64,000 nucleotides of DNA, from positions 36,436,770 to 36,500,769 of the forward strand of contig CM067568.1 in assembly GCA_034336665.1 (NCBI GenBank). The letters are read 5' to 3'. The translations under genes were made by a program, and so were the position numbers. Origin of the DNA: Luscinia megarhynchos (Eukaryota; Chordata; Aves; Passeriformes; Turdidae). This document shows positions 26,201-40,700 of the stretch, piece after piece (position 1 is the stretch's first letter; each line of letters begins with the position of its first letter). Under the pieces are notes generated by a model that was given only the letters and a program-made list of their open reading frames with translations, did no database searches and had not been told where the DNA came from.

Positions 26201-29200
26201 ATACAGGATGTTTGTCTGCTCTCCTCTCTGCCAAGGTACTTCATTACAATTAAGGCCTGCAGGGGAAGGGACAGAATTAGTTTCTGACCAGTTCTGTCTT
26301 CTCTACTCCCTCCATGCCATTTGCAGCCACTTGTAGGAAGGATGAAGGAATAATCCCAACTCTAGATACCATAACACTGTAGCAACAAGACAGTAAAATA
26401 AAATAAATCCTTATTATTGAAAGACCATTAACTCTGAGTTGAATGGTCTACTTCAAAGTCTCTATGAAATACCTCTTTCTAGCTACTATATACTCATCCC
26501 TATTATCTGTGAGAGCTAAACCATATGCACAGTTATGATTAAATGTGGGTGCTGCAACTAACTTCTGTTAATTCAGAGCACGACTATCAACTCAAAGCAG
26601 TAAGTGGTAAGAACACCTTTCTGTTACTGGAGTTTCAGGGTGGCATCAAATGTTTTGTATGCAAAGTTTGGATGAAACAATTGACCAGGAAAGAAAACCT
26701 CACTAAACAAACCCAAATACAAAAACAAGAGACAAAACCAAGAATAGAAAGAAAAAATTAATGCAGTGTTGGATTTTATATCATACATGTACTGTAAAAG
26801 AGGATCAGTTTGAAAGGGATTGGGAAATTTCAGAGAAACCATCTTGTTATCTATATAAGTAAAACCAGACCTAATTATCAGGCTATGCTCAGTCATTCTG
26901 TTCCTGTTAGCAAAGCCCTCTCAGAAAGAGAACAAAAACCAAGTAATTTTAGGGTTCCTCTTACCTGCAGAAAAATCTGAGGATGGAAAGGAAGAAAATA
27001 GTAGCTTTAAGAGGTACTTTAGCTTTCTAGACATTAGCTGGTAGTAGAGACCCTGGGATTGCTAACCAGCTCATCTTTGGCTATTCTGCAAGTTAAAGTA
27101 TTATTTAATCAGAGCAAGCAAAGTAATACAGATAATGCAGAAATTCAAAGGTACCTTAAATCCATTTTTGTACTTTCTCTCTCAGCCCATATCTTTGGCT
27201 GTAGCTTAGGGTCTGAGCATCTATGCATAAATTGGTTTAAAGAGCCATCTTCAGAAGTCTCAATGCTAGAGTTGAAGGTGGAGATGATGAGAACTGGAGG
27301 AAATGCAGTGAAGTCTTGCACACATGGAGTTATGCCAGCGGACAGCCAAACCAGTCCCACCCCTCTGATTTTATCTAACAATTCCCATGCTCAGGACCAT
27401 CTAAACGGTCATGGTGGCTCTTGTAAAGGGAAGATGCTTAAACTGTGTCAACTTTGTACTGCAGTGATACTTCAATTCACTCTGTTACCTGATGGGTAGG
27501 GATGAGAGACTTGCAGCAACGTCATTTGCTGGTGCCAGAAGGCTAAGCTAGCAGGTCTCCCATTTCCATGCATGCCTGAGGCACTGGTTCCAGGGCAGCA
27601 GTGCAGCAAGCCTCACTGCAGAGACAGATCAGCATCAGAGTCAAGGCTAGAACACAGAACACAGGCTAAAAACCTCTGGGCATGAGGCTCCTCTCCAAAG
27701 CTGTCACTTACCAAGAAGCATTAAGAAGGAGCCAGGGGAGTCAGAGTTAGAAAACAACCCTCTAAGAGAAGCAGAACATAGCAAAGCTGGCAGCAGCCAC
27801 GGACAGGCCAAGAGGCAGGATCATACCAGTGGAGGAAGAGCTGAAAAGGGAAGAGCTGGGACCATGCAGCAGCAGCATGAAGTGGCCTGAAAGCTGCATC
27901 TGGGAGCAGAAGATGCTGCACTCAGAGTCTGCATGGGGAAAAAAAAAAAAGCTATAGCTGAAAGGTAGCTCCCCAGCTATATTCCCCAGCTGAGTGTGTG
28001 CAAGTAAAATGGCAGAGGTATCACTAGAAGCTGGTATTAACACCATCACAGCTAAATGTCAGAAGTAGCCTAGAGAGGGAACTTCACTCTGCAAAATGCA
28101 TAGCTGTGAAATCCATCGACAAAACTGATGTCTGCTTCTATTAGTACCATAACAGCAGTTTGACCTAAATAGTAATTTCTGTTTGGCATTGAAAGACAAA
28201 CAGGAATGAGGTCCAAAATATGAGTCATTAAAAATAAAAAAAGGCCAACAGCATGTACTGTTCTCCACAATCAGTCACTTCCCGAAAAGGGGCCAAAAGC
28301 TGTACATATTTTGGATTCTTCCAGAGCAAATCTTACTGTCACTTCAGAATTTTTGGCTGACACCTTGATGACACTGAAGTAGAGAATCAGTCTATGACGC
28401 AGAGATTTTAAATAGACAGTGGTGGTCCTTCCTAATTTCAGTAAGTGCATTAAGAAACACAGGCTCACAGTATTGCAACACCACATGTTGTACTCGCACA
28501 TGTGGTAGTTTTGACTATAAAATCCTTGAATGCTTGGCAACCCTCTCATTGCCTGGCTTGCTGTGACCCCCTCCCTCATTGCCCGGCTCTGGTTTGGATT
28601 TTTTTGCTGATGACCTTCTGGGTTATTACCCTGGCAAGAATGGAGAGAGCTGACAATGACCTACCAGTCACTGGTCCAGTCTTTTTAACATACACAAGTG
28701 AGAAAGAATCAGTGGAAATGCCCAAGATGCTCCTGTGTACACTTCTGAGAGTGGAACCCCTATTGCATATATGTAACATAGTAGTTCAAGATTACTTGAG
28801 CTTACTAGCTCATAATCGTTTTTCCTAATTGCTACAGCTCCTAAACTGAAATGTACTTACTATTCAAAATGCTTTCAAAACTACAAAGCTGATGTACTTG
28901 CTTGCTTACATCCTCAGCATGCACACCTTACACAGGACTGAAAGAAAACATGCAGGCATCTGTGATCTCTAGTAGAGAATACTGCTCCTAAGCATCCAAC
29001 CCTAGTTAGTTGGCAAGCACTTGTGCAACATCATGCTTAGTCTCATTTTAAGATGCTAAGCCTGATCTTTTGTTAACTTTCTGTTTAGCTTAGTATTAAA
29101 ATTAGTAATCTTTCCTTTGTTCAAGCAGTTGGAAGCAAGCAGCTCCACCCAAATTCATTACACCAGTGCCCTTAAAATGTTTATCTGTGTGTCAGCTTAG

Positions 29201-32200
29201 TGCTTGTATTCTAGTGTCTTAAATTGTTTTGCCAGGAAGCCGTCAGTGATATTCTGTTTTCCTCCTTTACTCCCCCCCAGTAAATTATGTACTGTTTATC
29301 TTCTCAATGTCATTTTTAAAATGGAGATTATTTATTTTAACAGCTATGTATTTTCATGCTCCCAATTTTAAGTCTCTAAAAATACTGACCACAAAAAGTG
29401 TACTCAGCAATCCTACAGCAGACCATGTGCGTGCAATTACCTCATTTACACCATCACAATAACCACACAAAATTCAATGCCCCATCTGGAAGATAGGAAA
29501 TATTATTTCCTTTCTTCTACCTTTGTCTGTGTACATAGCTGACTCTCGAGGATAAGCAGAATCTCATTATGTTGGTGGATATATATACACACATACACAA
29601 TACATATGCTCACACAATATTGCAGGTAACTGGGGCTTGTTTTCTGCTGGGTCTGCTAGCAACTCTGGTAAATTATTGTACTTCAAATTTTGGCATGAAA
29701 TCTCTTGCCAACTTTGCCCATCCTTGCTATTTCCAGCTCAGGCTGACAGTTTGGCTGGCTGCCTTCCCTGGGGAAGCACAGCTGAGCAAAGGCACAGAAC
29801 CTCCCCTTTCCTCCACCTGCCCCATATGTGTTTGGTGGGGCTTGAGCCAGGTGATGGAAAGTCAGCCCTCATGGCCATTTTCACAGAGAGAGGGGCAGAT
29901 CAGGAGAAACTGATCTCTGATGCACCCTGTAATGAAGAATGAAAACTGTTTTCTGCTCCTCCTGTCCCATCAAGTGGAGAAGAGTCTCTGGAGAAAGCAT
30001 GAATGCAAAAATCCTCAAGACAGGGTCTCTAGGCAAAGTAGTACCACAACTGCGGGAGAAGCTGGGACATCTCACAGGTCATGCAGTAGGAAAAAAAGGG
30101 GGAAAGCAAATGCTAAATACAGAAAACTTAAAATTAATAGTGAACTTCTGGGATTAGGATTTTTTCATCTCACTTTGTTGGATGGGGAATGACTCCAGCA
30201 TGTGTTCATGTAGAGAACTCCTACATTACAAGCTACAAGGGACTTGAGGTGATCAGTTCTAAGCCTTCCAGCATATATTGCTACCTTGTTCCTATTGGAA
30301 AGACTCACCCTAAGGTGACACAAACGTATCAATTTTTTAAGAGATACAAGCTGGACTGAGTTTCTGCACAGGAATTTACAAAACATATGCACTTAAGCAT
30401 GATGTTCCATGTCTCTTCCTTCCCCCAAAACTGTGCAGAGCATTTAACATGCATTTGTTGGAAAAGCAGCACTGCCTTCTTCTCCCACTTATTTCTAAAA
30501 GTACAACCCCTCTACTGCAGAGGCTTGTGACAGCCCGAGAGCCTATGAGAGGCCATTTGTTAAAATGCTGGCAAAGAGTACTGGCATTGTGCATGTCAAC
30601 TCCTGCTTTACCGAGGGTGGGCAGGGGGCAGCTGGAGCCTGAGGTTGTTGTGAGGCCTCAGAGATGAAATGGAGCAGGGTCTGCTCTTTTCACTGGAGTC
30701 CCCACCAGGAATTCCTGGAGAGTACAAAGCAGCCCCTTAAAAAATTTTCTGTCATTACTGCAGCCTGCAGTGAACCCTAAAAGTTGCTCAGCTGAAGTAA
30801 CCAGTCACATTTTCTATTATTGTCTTCCAGTAACAGAGAAAACGTGCAGGCTGCAGCCACACTCAGGCACAGCTCCTACTGCACCAGGGGCTGGTCCTGG
30901 CACTGGCAGCAGGGAGAGAAAAGACAGCTGAGAATAGACAAGAGACAGGAGAAACCTAGGAAAGAGAGGAGGATACAGATGGCAAGGAATGAAGGAGCTG
31001 GATTTGGGTTTTTTCAAACTTGTTCCACTGTGAAGTTTTCCCAAGCATGGGTCATTAGCCCCTTCCAGTATAGCTTACTGTAAAAAAAGGCACATGGAAA
31101 ATGACACACCTTTGAGAGACAGGCTCTTCTCACCAGGAATTTGGTGATTTTTTGAAAGTCTCAAGTAAAGGTATTTGCCACATTTCCTGTCTGCAAAGTG
31201 AATCTATCGTTCTTATAGCTTGAACTTTTTTTGTGCTACTACAGTGATTCAGAATCTTTTTTTTCTTTTTTTACTACTATAGAGTACTCGTTTTACTACT
31301 ACTACTACTATTATTACTAGTAGTAATTTTTGATGGGTTCAAATTTCCCATAGCTCTTTCTGCAGAAATTAGGGTACTGCATATGAAGCTATGCTACTGG
31401 GGAATAGCAGAGCTGCTTTCCATGTGTTACAGGAACTCCTCGTGATTGCAAGCGCTGCAGATGTGCATCTCCCTCAATATTTTTTTTTCTAATTCAGCCT
31501 ACAGAAGGGGGATTTTGTGATTTACAAGCTGTTCATGACCACAGTGTACTGTTGCTGTAGCTGGGGTTGGGACCTCTGTCAGGCCATGCAGAGCTGTGTT
31601 TCAGGCAGTTGCAGCACACACCAGCTGTGCAGCCCCAGAGCCGTGCAGGGCAGTGAGCAGCTCTGGCTGGCAGCTTGTGGCAGCCATCGTGACATCTCCA
31701 GCAGCTGTCACAGGGCTGCCCTGCACACAGGCCCAAAAATCTGGGTGCAGATGCTCTCCTCTCCCTTCCTCCCAACACCAGGGGCCATCCAACAGCAAGG
31801 GCAGTGTAAAAACTCACAGCACTAGGAAACAATTATTTATGCATTTTCTACACTCTAGTATGGTTAATCTGTGCTTCCTTTTCAAGGCTGTCAGGAGAAG
31901 GAAAGAGCCAGAAAGTATCTCAGAGAGGTACTGGTATTATCTTTGCCTTTCAGGTCTTTTAAATTAGGTCACTTTACAAAGAAGAGCTCCGATGTTTAAC
32001 ATTTTTATATGACAATCTCAAAGCAGTTGATATTCAATTCACAAACTCGCTCTGATTTTGAATTTGTTGTTCTCATTTTCACTGTAAACACCAAGGAAGA
32101 GAAAAGTTCAATCACTGGCCAAATATCATGCAATTCAGTATTAGCAGAACTAAGAACAAGGACTCAACATGCTGAATATACTCTGGCAGCTTCCTCAAGC

Positions 32201-34541
32201 TGAACAAGCAAAACCTGAGTTGAGGCAATACACACACTCTTGGGAGGATTTCAGCTGATGTCTGAGGTCTTCTGAGTGTGCACAAGGAAGACTGATTTGC
32301 CCCCTTTCACACGAGGTTTTGCAAACCATATCACACTTTACCTTTGCTTCCCTTGTGTGTGGGAATGTATAACAGGACTGAAAGGGGCCAGCTGGAAAAA
32401 GAGACAATTCCTATCTTCTTTCATACACTTGCTGTTTCTAGCTCTTCAGCTCATAACATCCTTAAGAATGGCCCTATGATCTCTGCCCCTATGAAGTAAA
32501 GTTAGGAAGAGGCTTCTAAAAGGACAGAGGAGTTATATCTCTTAATATCAGTTTAGTAAGGCCAAACTCAATTACCACCACATCTTCTCAGTGAACGCAT
32601 CAATGTGAGGGTTTTAACCAAGGACCCATCGAGGGTGGGAGAGGAAAACACACATTTCAGCAGCTTGAACTCACCTCCTGAGTTTCTCCTGATGTCTAAA
32701 AAAGACAGAGGGAGCTTCCCTTTTGCACCCTCTGTTGCATATGAGCTCCAGATGCGTGCATGCTATTTTCAGAGTCAGAGGATACAGATGTCATTAAATA
32801 TGCTGGTGATCTGCTCCAGTCTATTGAAATTTTTTTAATCTGAGATCAACACCCAAAAAAAGTATTTGAAGACTCAGCATGAAGAGGGGAAACAACTGCA
32901 ATGAAAGTTGTAGTTCCCATATTACCAAAACAAGGTGCAGGGCACAGATCATACCCCGTATCATGAGCCCTAACAATGGATTAGGGAGATCTTGCAGGAC
33001 CTCTGGAAAAAGTAAAAAACATTCCAACATGGTGTTTTCTTCTCACAAGGTAGCAGGGTTAGGAAGTAGCTTTTTATGAACCATTCAGTTTTCCTTTTAT
33101 AGCAGCCTATTTATACACTCCAATTCAGTCACAGCTTCCACTGTACTGATTACTGCAGTGCTCATTTCCTCATTCTGAACTGTGCATGCATTTCTTTTCT
33201 TCATTTTTATTCTCTCCTTATTAGATCTATTAGCCCTGCATTCCTCCTCCACCCTGTTGCTTAGCCTCTCCTAGGCTTCTTTTCTAGAGGTACTTGTCGC
33301 ACTGACAACTAAGTGATCAACAAAATGAACGTTTTACAAAAAGCTTTCCATCTTTTTTCATTTTTTAAATGCATGAAGAATAGATTCAACATAGTATTTG
33401 AGTAGCAGTTCAGTATCACTCAAGTTAAAACATCCTCTTCCACTCTGAACAGGCCATGAAAGTAAGACTTCTTAAAATTCACTATCCCTTCTTCTACAGT
33501 CCCATTTACTTACTGTGATGGTGAGTGCCTAAGGGCCATGGATCCTTTTTGCTTACAGCACGTATTACCAAGTCACTGATCTGTACATCATTTGAAGACT
33601 GAAATCCAATTTAATGTTTTCCCATTTAAGCTAGACATAAGTTGTGCAGCAAACTTTTTAACAATGCTTCCTAAATTCACAACACACTTAATCCAAAACT
33701 CCTGAATATTTTTGCACTTGGGTTTGTTAATGTTTGCTAAAACCCTGAAACAGTCTTCAGCTGACTAGAAGTTTTACATCCTTAGAACGTAAAATCTAAA
33801 TATAAATGTGGTGGGCGTATGTGGATCTTTTCTCTCTGAGGAGGCTCTGTTACGAATTTCCACTGTTTTACGCCACCACCAAGCCTCTGCTAAGCCGTGA
33901 CACCTGTTCAGAATTTTCAGCTTCTTAACCCCTTATTACACTTCCTACCATCCACAGCAGAAGTGCAGGAAAAGAGTTCCATCATCCCAGACTTGCTGTA
34001 TTAATTCTCCATGGCTCCTCAGTGTCCTTCAGTATTTTATATAAATACCCACCTTAAGGACAACTAACTTCATGGATGAACTTGCCTCCCTCATAACATA
34101 TGCCAGAAGATAATCTGGTTATCAAGCAGAACCTATAAATTCCATAGGAGGAATACCAAAGATAATATTGTTAATACATATTATTACTGATAATAATAAA
34201 AGGTTTATACAAAAATGAAACAGCACTACAGCTTTTATGTAACATTACACTAAATGTATTCTTATAATTCACATTAATAAGATTCACTATTCTTAGGTTT
34301 GATATATTTAGCAAACACTGGCAGTGCAAAGTGCTACAGACAAAAAGCCCTTTTAGCATTGCTATGTAGATGCTCTTTTTAACACTCCTGCAAAAATAAA
34401 CTCTGAGGATATCTCCCAGTTAAAAGTCAAAATAGCTGTTGAGACAAAATGGCTCCATAAGAAAACCTGATTCAAAAGACTCTCTTTCATTAAAAACCAC
34501 ATATATGACTCAAATTCACCACAATATGAATTTTCACCTGA
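23261..34541. other. intergenic DNA up to the methyltransferase-like gene
   Basis: No coding exon could be supported. Two moderately GC-richer sections (24290-24560 and 31520-31830) hold open frames of about 90-120 codons on both strands without family resemblance. A (TAC)n/(TTA)n patch is at 31290-31325, a short AT/CA repeat at 29578-29620, and an A run at 27940-27952. There may be further worn CR1 pieces that I cannot separate by eye. Confidence 0.55.
31290..31328. repeat. TAC/TTA trinucleotide microsatellite
   Basis: Five TAC units are followed by TATTATTAC and then TAGTAGTAAT, so the end partly mirrors the start. It is a short, probably polymorphic microsatellite. Confidence 0.8.
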
Positions 34542-34547
34542 TTTATT
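34542..34547 (-). terminator. poly(A) signal of the methyltransferase-like gene
   Basis: AATAAA on the minus strand, 67 bases after the stop codon. It is the nearest canonical signal, so a short 3' UTR is likely. A longer 3' UTR using a weaker signal further left cannot be ruled out. Confidence 0.55.
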
Positions 34548-34614
34548 CACACAAATCAATCCAAATTCATTTTAGGTGCAAAATATATATTATAAGGATA
34601 CTAGTAAATTTTTC

Positions 34615-34731
34615 CTAGAGAATCCTGTATAAATGTATCTGTTCGAGCGCTTCTCTGTCAACATCCTTCTCCACATATGCATCATAGTTTAGCTGCACCT
34701 CTTCGACCCATTGACTGAGCTGTACATCTGC
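34615..34731 (-). CDS. methyltransferase-like gene, last exon
   Basis: It encodes residues 264-301 and the TAG stop. ADVQLSQWVEEVQLNYD may form a C-terminal helix and the protein ends HLYRIL. The acceptor is TGTTTCAG. Confidence 0.9.
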   Translation of the reverse strand, partial: ADVQLSQWVEEVQLNYDAYVEKDVDREALEQIHLYRIL

Positions 34732-37700
34732 CTGAAACAATGAAAGCAGATCCTTAAATCAACACCATGTTAAACAACAGCAGCAGTTTCAAGGTTAACT
34801 AGTTTCAACACTAAGAAGGCAAGACATTATATGAGAGATTAGTCATTCCAAATTACATGGCAACGATAAAAAGCCATTTTAACTCAAACAGAAGATAATA
34901 AAGGTAACTTTAAAAATTATCTCAGTCAATAGTCTAGATATTTTGTTAGCATATTACAACCTCCTTTCTTTATGCATTTGTATAGACCTCAACCATCCTG
35001 ATCAGAGGATGACATTCTGACAGATGTGCTGAAGGAGCAGCTAACAGTATCATGGAAGAATCACGGGTATTTTCTTGTTTTACACCCAGGCAGTATTGTA
35101 TTAAGGCTACAAAGGGCTTCTCAGGTGCTCTGTGGCTACAGCCTGCTCCAAGAGAAGTTCAAATGACACCACTGCTACTCTTGGGGCTGAGGATCTACTT
35201 CACCCATCAGCATACAGGCAACAAGTGATTCAGTTTCTCTAAAACTAACTACTGTCACAAGTAAGTCACTTTATACATAACCTTGTCATATCTGATGAGT
35301 GTTTTGTTTCCCAACTAAGGCTAGGTAATTTGACTAGGTATCACACACATGATCTGATGACCAATGGCAGAATGGACAGAGAGCAGAGCGTGGCCCCTTG
35401 GAAGTAGTTCCTACTCAGGGAACAGCACAGAGCATTCAACATCTTTGACAGATGCACTGTCACTGTGTTTCTTCCAACTGCAATTTAAAGCCATGTAACT
35501 GATTCAAGATGCCTGATGGTAGTCACTTGGCTACTTGGGAGACCACATCTCACTAATCTGTACTTCCAAAAGCTCATACTGCCATATTAATACACATGTT
35601 AATACAATGATTCATGCAGCCTACTGACACAGGCTGAGATTTTCCTTTTCATATGAGGACAATCAAACTACAGGAAGATGTGTTGGTGGCCAATCTCAAA
35701 ACAGAATCCAGAGTCTTCCACCTTTCAATCTCTGCACAAAATTATATATATCCTTCCTTACAGCAATACTGGCAAGCAGCTAACTACAGAAATTCCACTT
35801 TGATAGAAAATAACAAAGTGTGTCAGCTGAAACAGGCTGAGGGAACTTACCTGGAGCTTTGAAAGTGCTTCCTCAAGACTTGGAACTGTCACTAATAAGG
35901 ACCCTCTTTTCCTTACATTACAAGCAATAAATTCCCAAGCTCTGAAACATATTTAAAGGTAGGTGACCAGTTTTTTTGGGAAAAAACACCCATATTTGAG
36001 TTTATTGGCCAGAGGTAGATTAAGCTTAAAGACTTGCAATACATGCTTATCAGTCATTATTAATATCTAAGCAAATGTATTTGCAGGAATAAAACCAAGC
36101 TTTCTATTAAAAACACAGGAAATATATGATCTGACAATGTTAGATTTTGTAACTTTATAATTCTCATACATACATGCATATAATTTGGAAATCAAGACTT
36201 TGAACAAGGATTAAATATTGAGATTTGATAAATTTTTGAGTTTGAAGAAAATACAGTTCTGAAGTGCTTTATTAAGCTTCACAACAAGCTGCTCTTTACA
36301 CACATACTTCGTGTACAGTCGTGACAAAGTACTTAAGACATTAGTAATCAGAGTATTCAAATATAGCCCCCAGCATTCCTTTTTTTTTGGTTTTGCAAGT
36401 AAGATAATTTCTTGTGGCATGGGAATTCAGACTAAAGTGAATTTAATTTCCAGCATTCTTCAAATGTCATTTGTCTTCATGCTACTATGCAACAGTAAAC
36501 CACTATCCCCAAGTAATGACATAATCAAATGAATTCTCAGCCTGGAAACATATCTCCTGGCACTTTGAAACACCCATTATCCTTCACCCACCTACTCTGT
36601 GCCTCTCTGGTTGGCATTATCACCTGTTACCCAGGGCAGCAGGGCAAGCCTCAGCTGAAGCTGCTACAGAATGTCAGACTTGGCTGGGACCAAGTGGAGA
36701 CACAGTGGAGACACAGTCTCTATCTGACTGCCCATTCTAAACTTTGGATGATCAAGTTGTTTACATTTTAAACAGATGCTGCTGGATTAGCAAAAGCTCA
36801 TCTGTGAAAGAGAACCTCAGCCACAGGTTTGTTTGCTACCACATCCTTTTGAATATCTACTAGAAACATCATTCATAACCATGCTTTGTAGTCTGTGTCA
36901 GTAACCCATCTTACTTCTGAACATTAAGCCTTAAGCTGATACAGTAATTCCTGATTCTTTAGCAGCAAGATACTATTTTAACATATCAGAGCAAGGATTC
37001 AGGCCAAGGTTTGGGTAAACAAAGCAGCAGTGTTTAGTGGGTTTAACAATAAACAACTGCCAGAACACCTTAACAGTTAAGTATAACAATTAAAAGTAGG
37101 CAGTATGAAACAATTTCCTTACATCAATTATGTATGTGCCTTCAAAAAGCACAACCTTAAGGTTTTCCATAGGTTACACACATATTGCCAAAGAAATAGG
37201 TAACTTGTTTGGACACAGAGCTTACCTGGCCTGTTCCTGTCTGTCAAGAAAATATTCAAAGACATTATTCATTACAACAACATCAGCCTTCTGCAGAAGT
37301 GAGGGCTGAGTACAGATGTCTGCATGAACCACCTGAAGGAGAAAAATTTCCCAAGGCATAAATTAAGAGATGAATACAGCCTTTGAGAAGTCATGAAGCC
37401 TGTCAGCCTAATACAGCACCTGCTACCACCCTTTTGAACCAGTCACAAAAACAGGTATTTCACTGGCTTCAGAGTAGATAAAACTATCATATGCAACCAT
37501 AATAACCTTTCAAAAATGAAAAAACAAAAACCAGATTTAACCCTTCTAATCAAAATACTCAATCCATTATGCTAAGTAAAATAAAGTACATCTGAATTTT
37601 GGTTTAGAACTGTGTGCCATAAAAGAGGAGATTATGTATGTTATGGCTGTTACATTTCACTTCCCTATATTTGAACACAAATGTTCAGTGATTTTGGAAA

Positions 37701-40700
37701 ATCATTTAAACTAGTTGAAGCTATTTTGAAGATATTAAAAGGCATCTCACAGGGTCAGTGGGTTACTGCAGGATTATAACTAGAAAAGACACTACAGAAC
37801 CAGATTTGACAGCTGAATTCTCACAATGCATATTGGGACTGGGAATGCTGGAAAGGTAGGATGCTCAGTAGCACTGGAGGATCCTACTAAACAACTGCCT
37901 TTCCAGTCAGCACAGGAGGAGCTGTTTTGATTTCATCTATCTTCACCTATATGATATTAGCACATCACGTCATTTTTCAAAACAAGTGAGACAGGAGAAT
38001 ATGGATGCTCATTAACACTCTGATTTATTTGATTTCTTCTTAAAGACAGAGAAATCAATCAGTCTGACTCAATGATCCACATGGGTCCTTTTCAACTCAG
38101 GATATTCTATTATTCTGCATCCCAAATCTGAGGAGAAATGTAAATTGGAATATCTTTTGAAGGAATAAGTAGTAGTCAGCATGGATTCACTAAAGTTAAG
38201 TCATGCTTAACCAATCTGACTGACTATTGTGATGAACCAACTACCTGGATGGATGAGGGGAGATCAGTGGATTTTGTCTGCTTTGACTTCAGCAGGGCTT
38301 TTGACACTAATTCTCACAACATCCTCACAGGCAAACCCACGGTGTGAGGGCTGCATGAGTGGACAGTGAGGACTGAGAACTGACTGAATGGCAGATCCCA
38401 GAGGGCCATTCACAGTGGCACAGGGTCCAGCTGAAGGTCTGTCACTACTGCTGTCCCCCGAGGCTCAATACAATACTGGGTCCAGTATTGTTTAATTTAT
38501 CCAGGAATGACCTGGACGAAGGGGAGAGGCCTCCTCAGCAAGTTCACTGATGGCAGGAAGCTGGGAGGTGTGGCTGGTACCATGGAGGGATGGGCAGAGG
38601 GGAACCTTCTGAAATTCAGCAAAGGCAAGTGCAGGGTCCTGCACCTGGGGAGGAATAACCCAAGGCACTGGATAGGATACTAATGGCAGTCCTAATATTT
38701 TAAACCACAATTCAGAAAGATGCTTAAACTACTGGAAAACTTTGAATGTATGTTGATGTTTCCTTAACTTGAATGATACTTAAGACTTGACCTAAAATGA
38801 CTGCATTTACAGAGTAGGTGACCATACTGACCAAAGTGACCTAAGCACCTCATTCTCCCCAAACACATCCTCATTCCTCTTGGGGAATTTGGGACCACAT
38901 AAGCACGTGTGGCTGCACAGTGAGCCAACCCAGGTATTGCTCCAGTCAAAACCCCAATATTGTTTGGTTTGGTTTCAGCAGAACCGGTTCTCTGATCGGC
39001 TCAGCTGTATGCCAGTACAACAGAGGAGGCAGCAACTGATTTTAAAACTGCCTTGTCATCCAATGGAATACACACCAAGTCTTTCATGATTACAGGCAAT
39101 TGTTGAATTAAGGTCTCAAGTTTCCTAAGATCTGCTGAACTGTTTACTTTCCTCCCAGTATGTTTCCTCAAATGGCAAAAGATGCTGAGCAACCTTCTAT
39201 GTACTTTAACAAACACCGTTAAAGATAAAATTTCACTTTGCTATCCTTTAGGAACTATTCTAATAAAAATTCAGAATATCTTGAAAAAAACAATCTCTAT
39301 TTAAGAGTCTCTAAAAAGTTTTTCAAACTTGTGTCATGAATTATGACCAGCATCTGGATTCTCACAATTTTTCAAGCTAATATGTACCTCTAGAGAGGAT
39401 TAATCTGGGGGTGAAATAAAAATCTAAGATTGAAATGTTCAAAGCAGTGTGATAACAGGAGTCACATGACTAAATTAGCATTTAATGAGACTCAAATAGC
39501 TAAGTCCTCAGGCACCGCTTTGAAATCCTATTATCTTATCTTTATGCTCCAAAATGAATACTTCAGCACAATTACAAGGTGTGAAGAAAATACATAAAAG
39601 CTTATAATATAATATATACAGGGCTGAGAAGCATGCTTATAGATCTCCAGTTCCACTGCATTAACTTGACAGAGTTCCTAACTGTACTTTCAGTTTCATC
39701 ACAATAAAGTGTTATGAACACAAAACATACAGAAAACCCAAAGGTTATAGATAAACTGTCAGCAACTGTGAATTGAGCAACCCAATGATACTGCTTACCC
39801 TGTATTAAATATTTTATTTTTATTATTTCTTTCTAGTTTAAAATTGGGTTACCTTAATACCCAAGAAATTACTATACTCAGCAGTTTGTATGACTTCACT
39901 CAAGAACATATGCATACAAGACAGGATTAAAGCCAGTATTCTACTCAGCATGTTCTACTTACCAACTTTTGCTGGTAACAAAATAATGGGTATGGTCCAG
40001 AAAGGAATTTTTTTTCCTCTTTAAAATATTAGTATCTATTCCCATTATGAAACATTCCCACAATGATAGCATTTTGTTTAAAACCCATTTTGTTTGTGGA
40101 AGATACATATACACTGACATTCTATAAAGGAAATATGGATAGTTCTAAGTCATTTAGATGTCCTTAGATGCAAATTTGCAAATCCTACAAATATTTTTCT
40201 GCCAACAGAAGTGAATCACAGACATTTACTTTTGTGTTTGTGACAGAAATCCTTTACATACTCAGTTTCACAGATGTGAGTGGCAATGATGTCATTGATT
40301 TCACTGGGAGAATCAGCTAAGATGTATCTGTTTTGTGTGAGCCAATGGGGTAAGTCCAGTCAAGGAAAAGGGCTTCATCTTTTGTTAATTTCCCCCTTCC
40401 TCTGTGCTATAAGATCTTTTTTTCTAATGAAAAGCCTTTGTTTAGGATCAAAACAAGCAAGGGCAGAAACTTCGCAGAATGCTGATTCACCAGCCATTCA
40501 CTTAAACCAGGTACCTTGAACACAATGCTTAGAAATACGTAAACTAAAACATGTATTTAGTTACCTTTATTCTGTCAATGAACTCATACTTTGTAATCAT
40601 CATTTCTTGCAACTGGCAAAAGTCTGCATTCATTTCTACTCCATACAGCTGGGAAGCTGAGCTATAAAGATAACCCTACATTAGGAAAAGGAAATTTAGT

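Larger units (their letters stand above)
37333..40564 (-). other. methyltransferase-like gene intron 5
   Basis: A 3.2 kb intron. It contains a CR1 3' tail and a separate CR1 reverse-transcriptase fragment, both in plus orientation (38040-38680). The rest is AT-rich with no recognised feature. Confidence 0.75.

Noticed and set aside
27059..27499. A 146-codon plus-strand open frame
   Set aside because: The product resembles nothing I know and has low-complexity stretches; there is no promoter or splice context.
29240..29281. Pyrimidine tract ending in CCCCCAG that looks like a splice acceptor
   Set aside because: The sequence that follows hits stops quickly and there is no matching donor or upstream exon.
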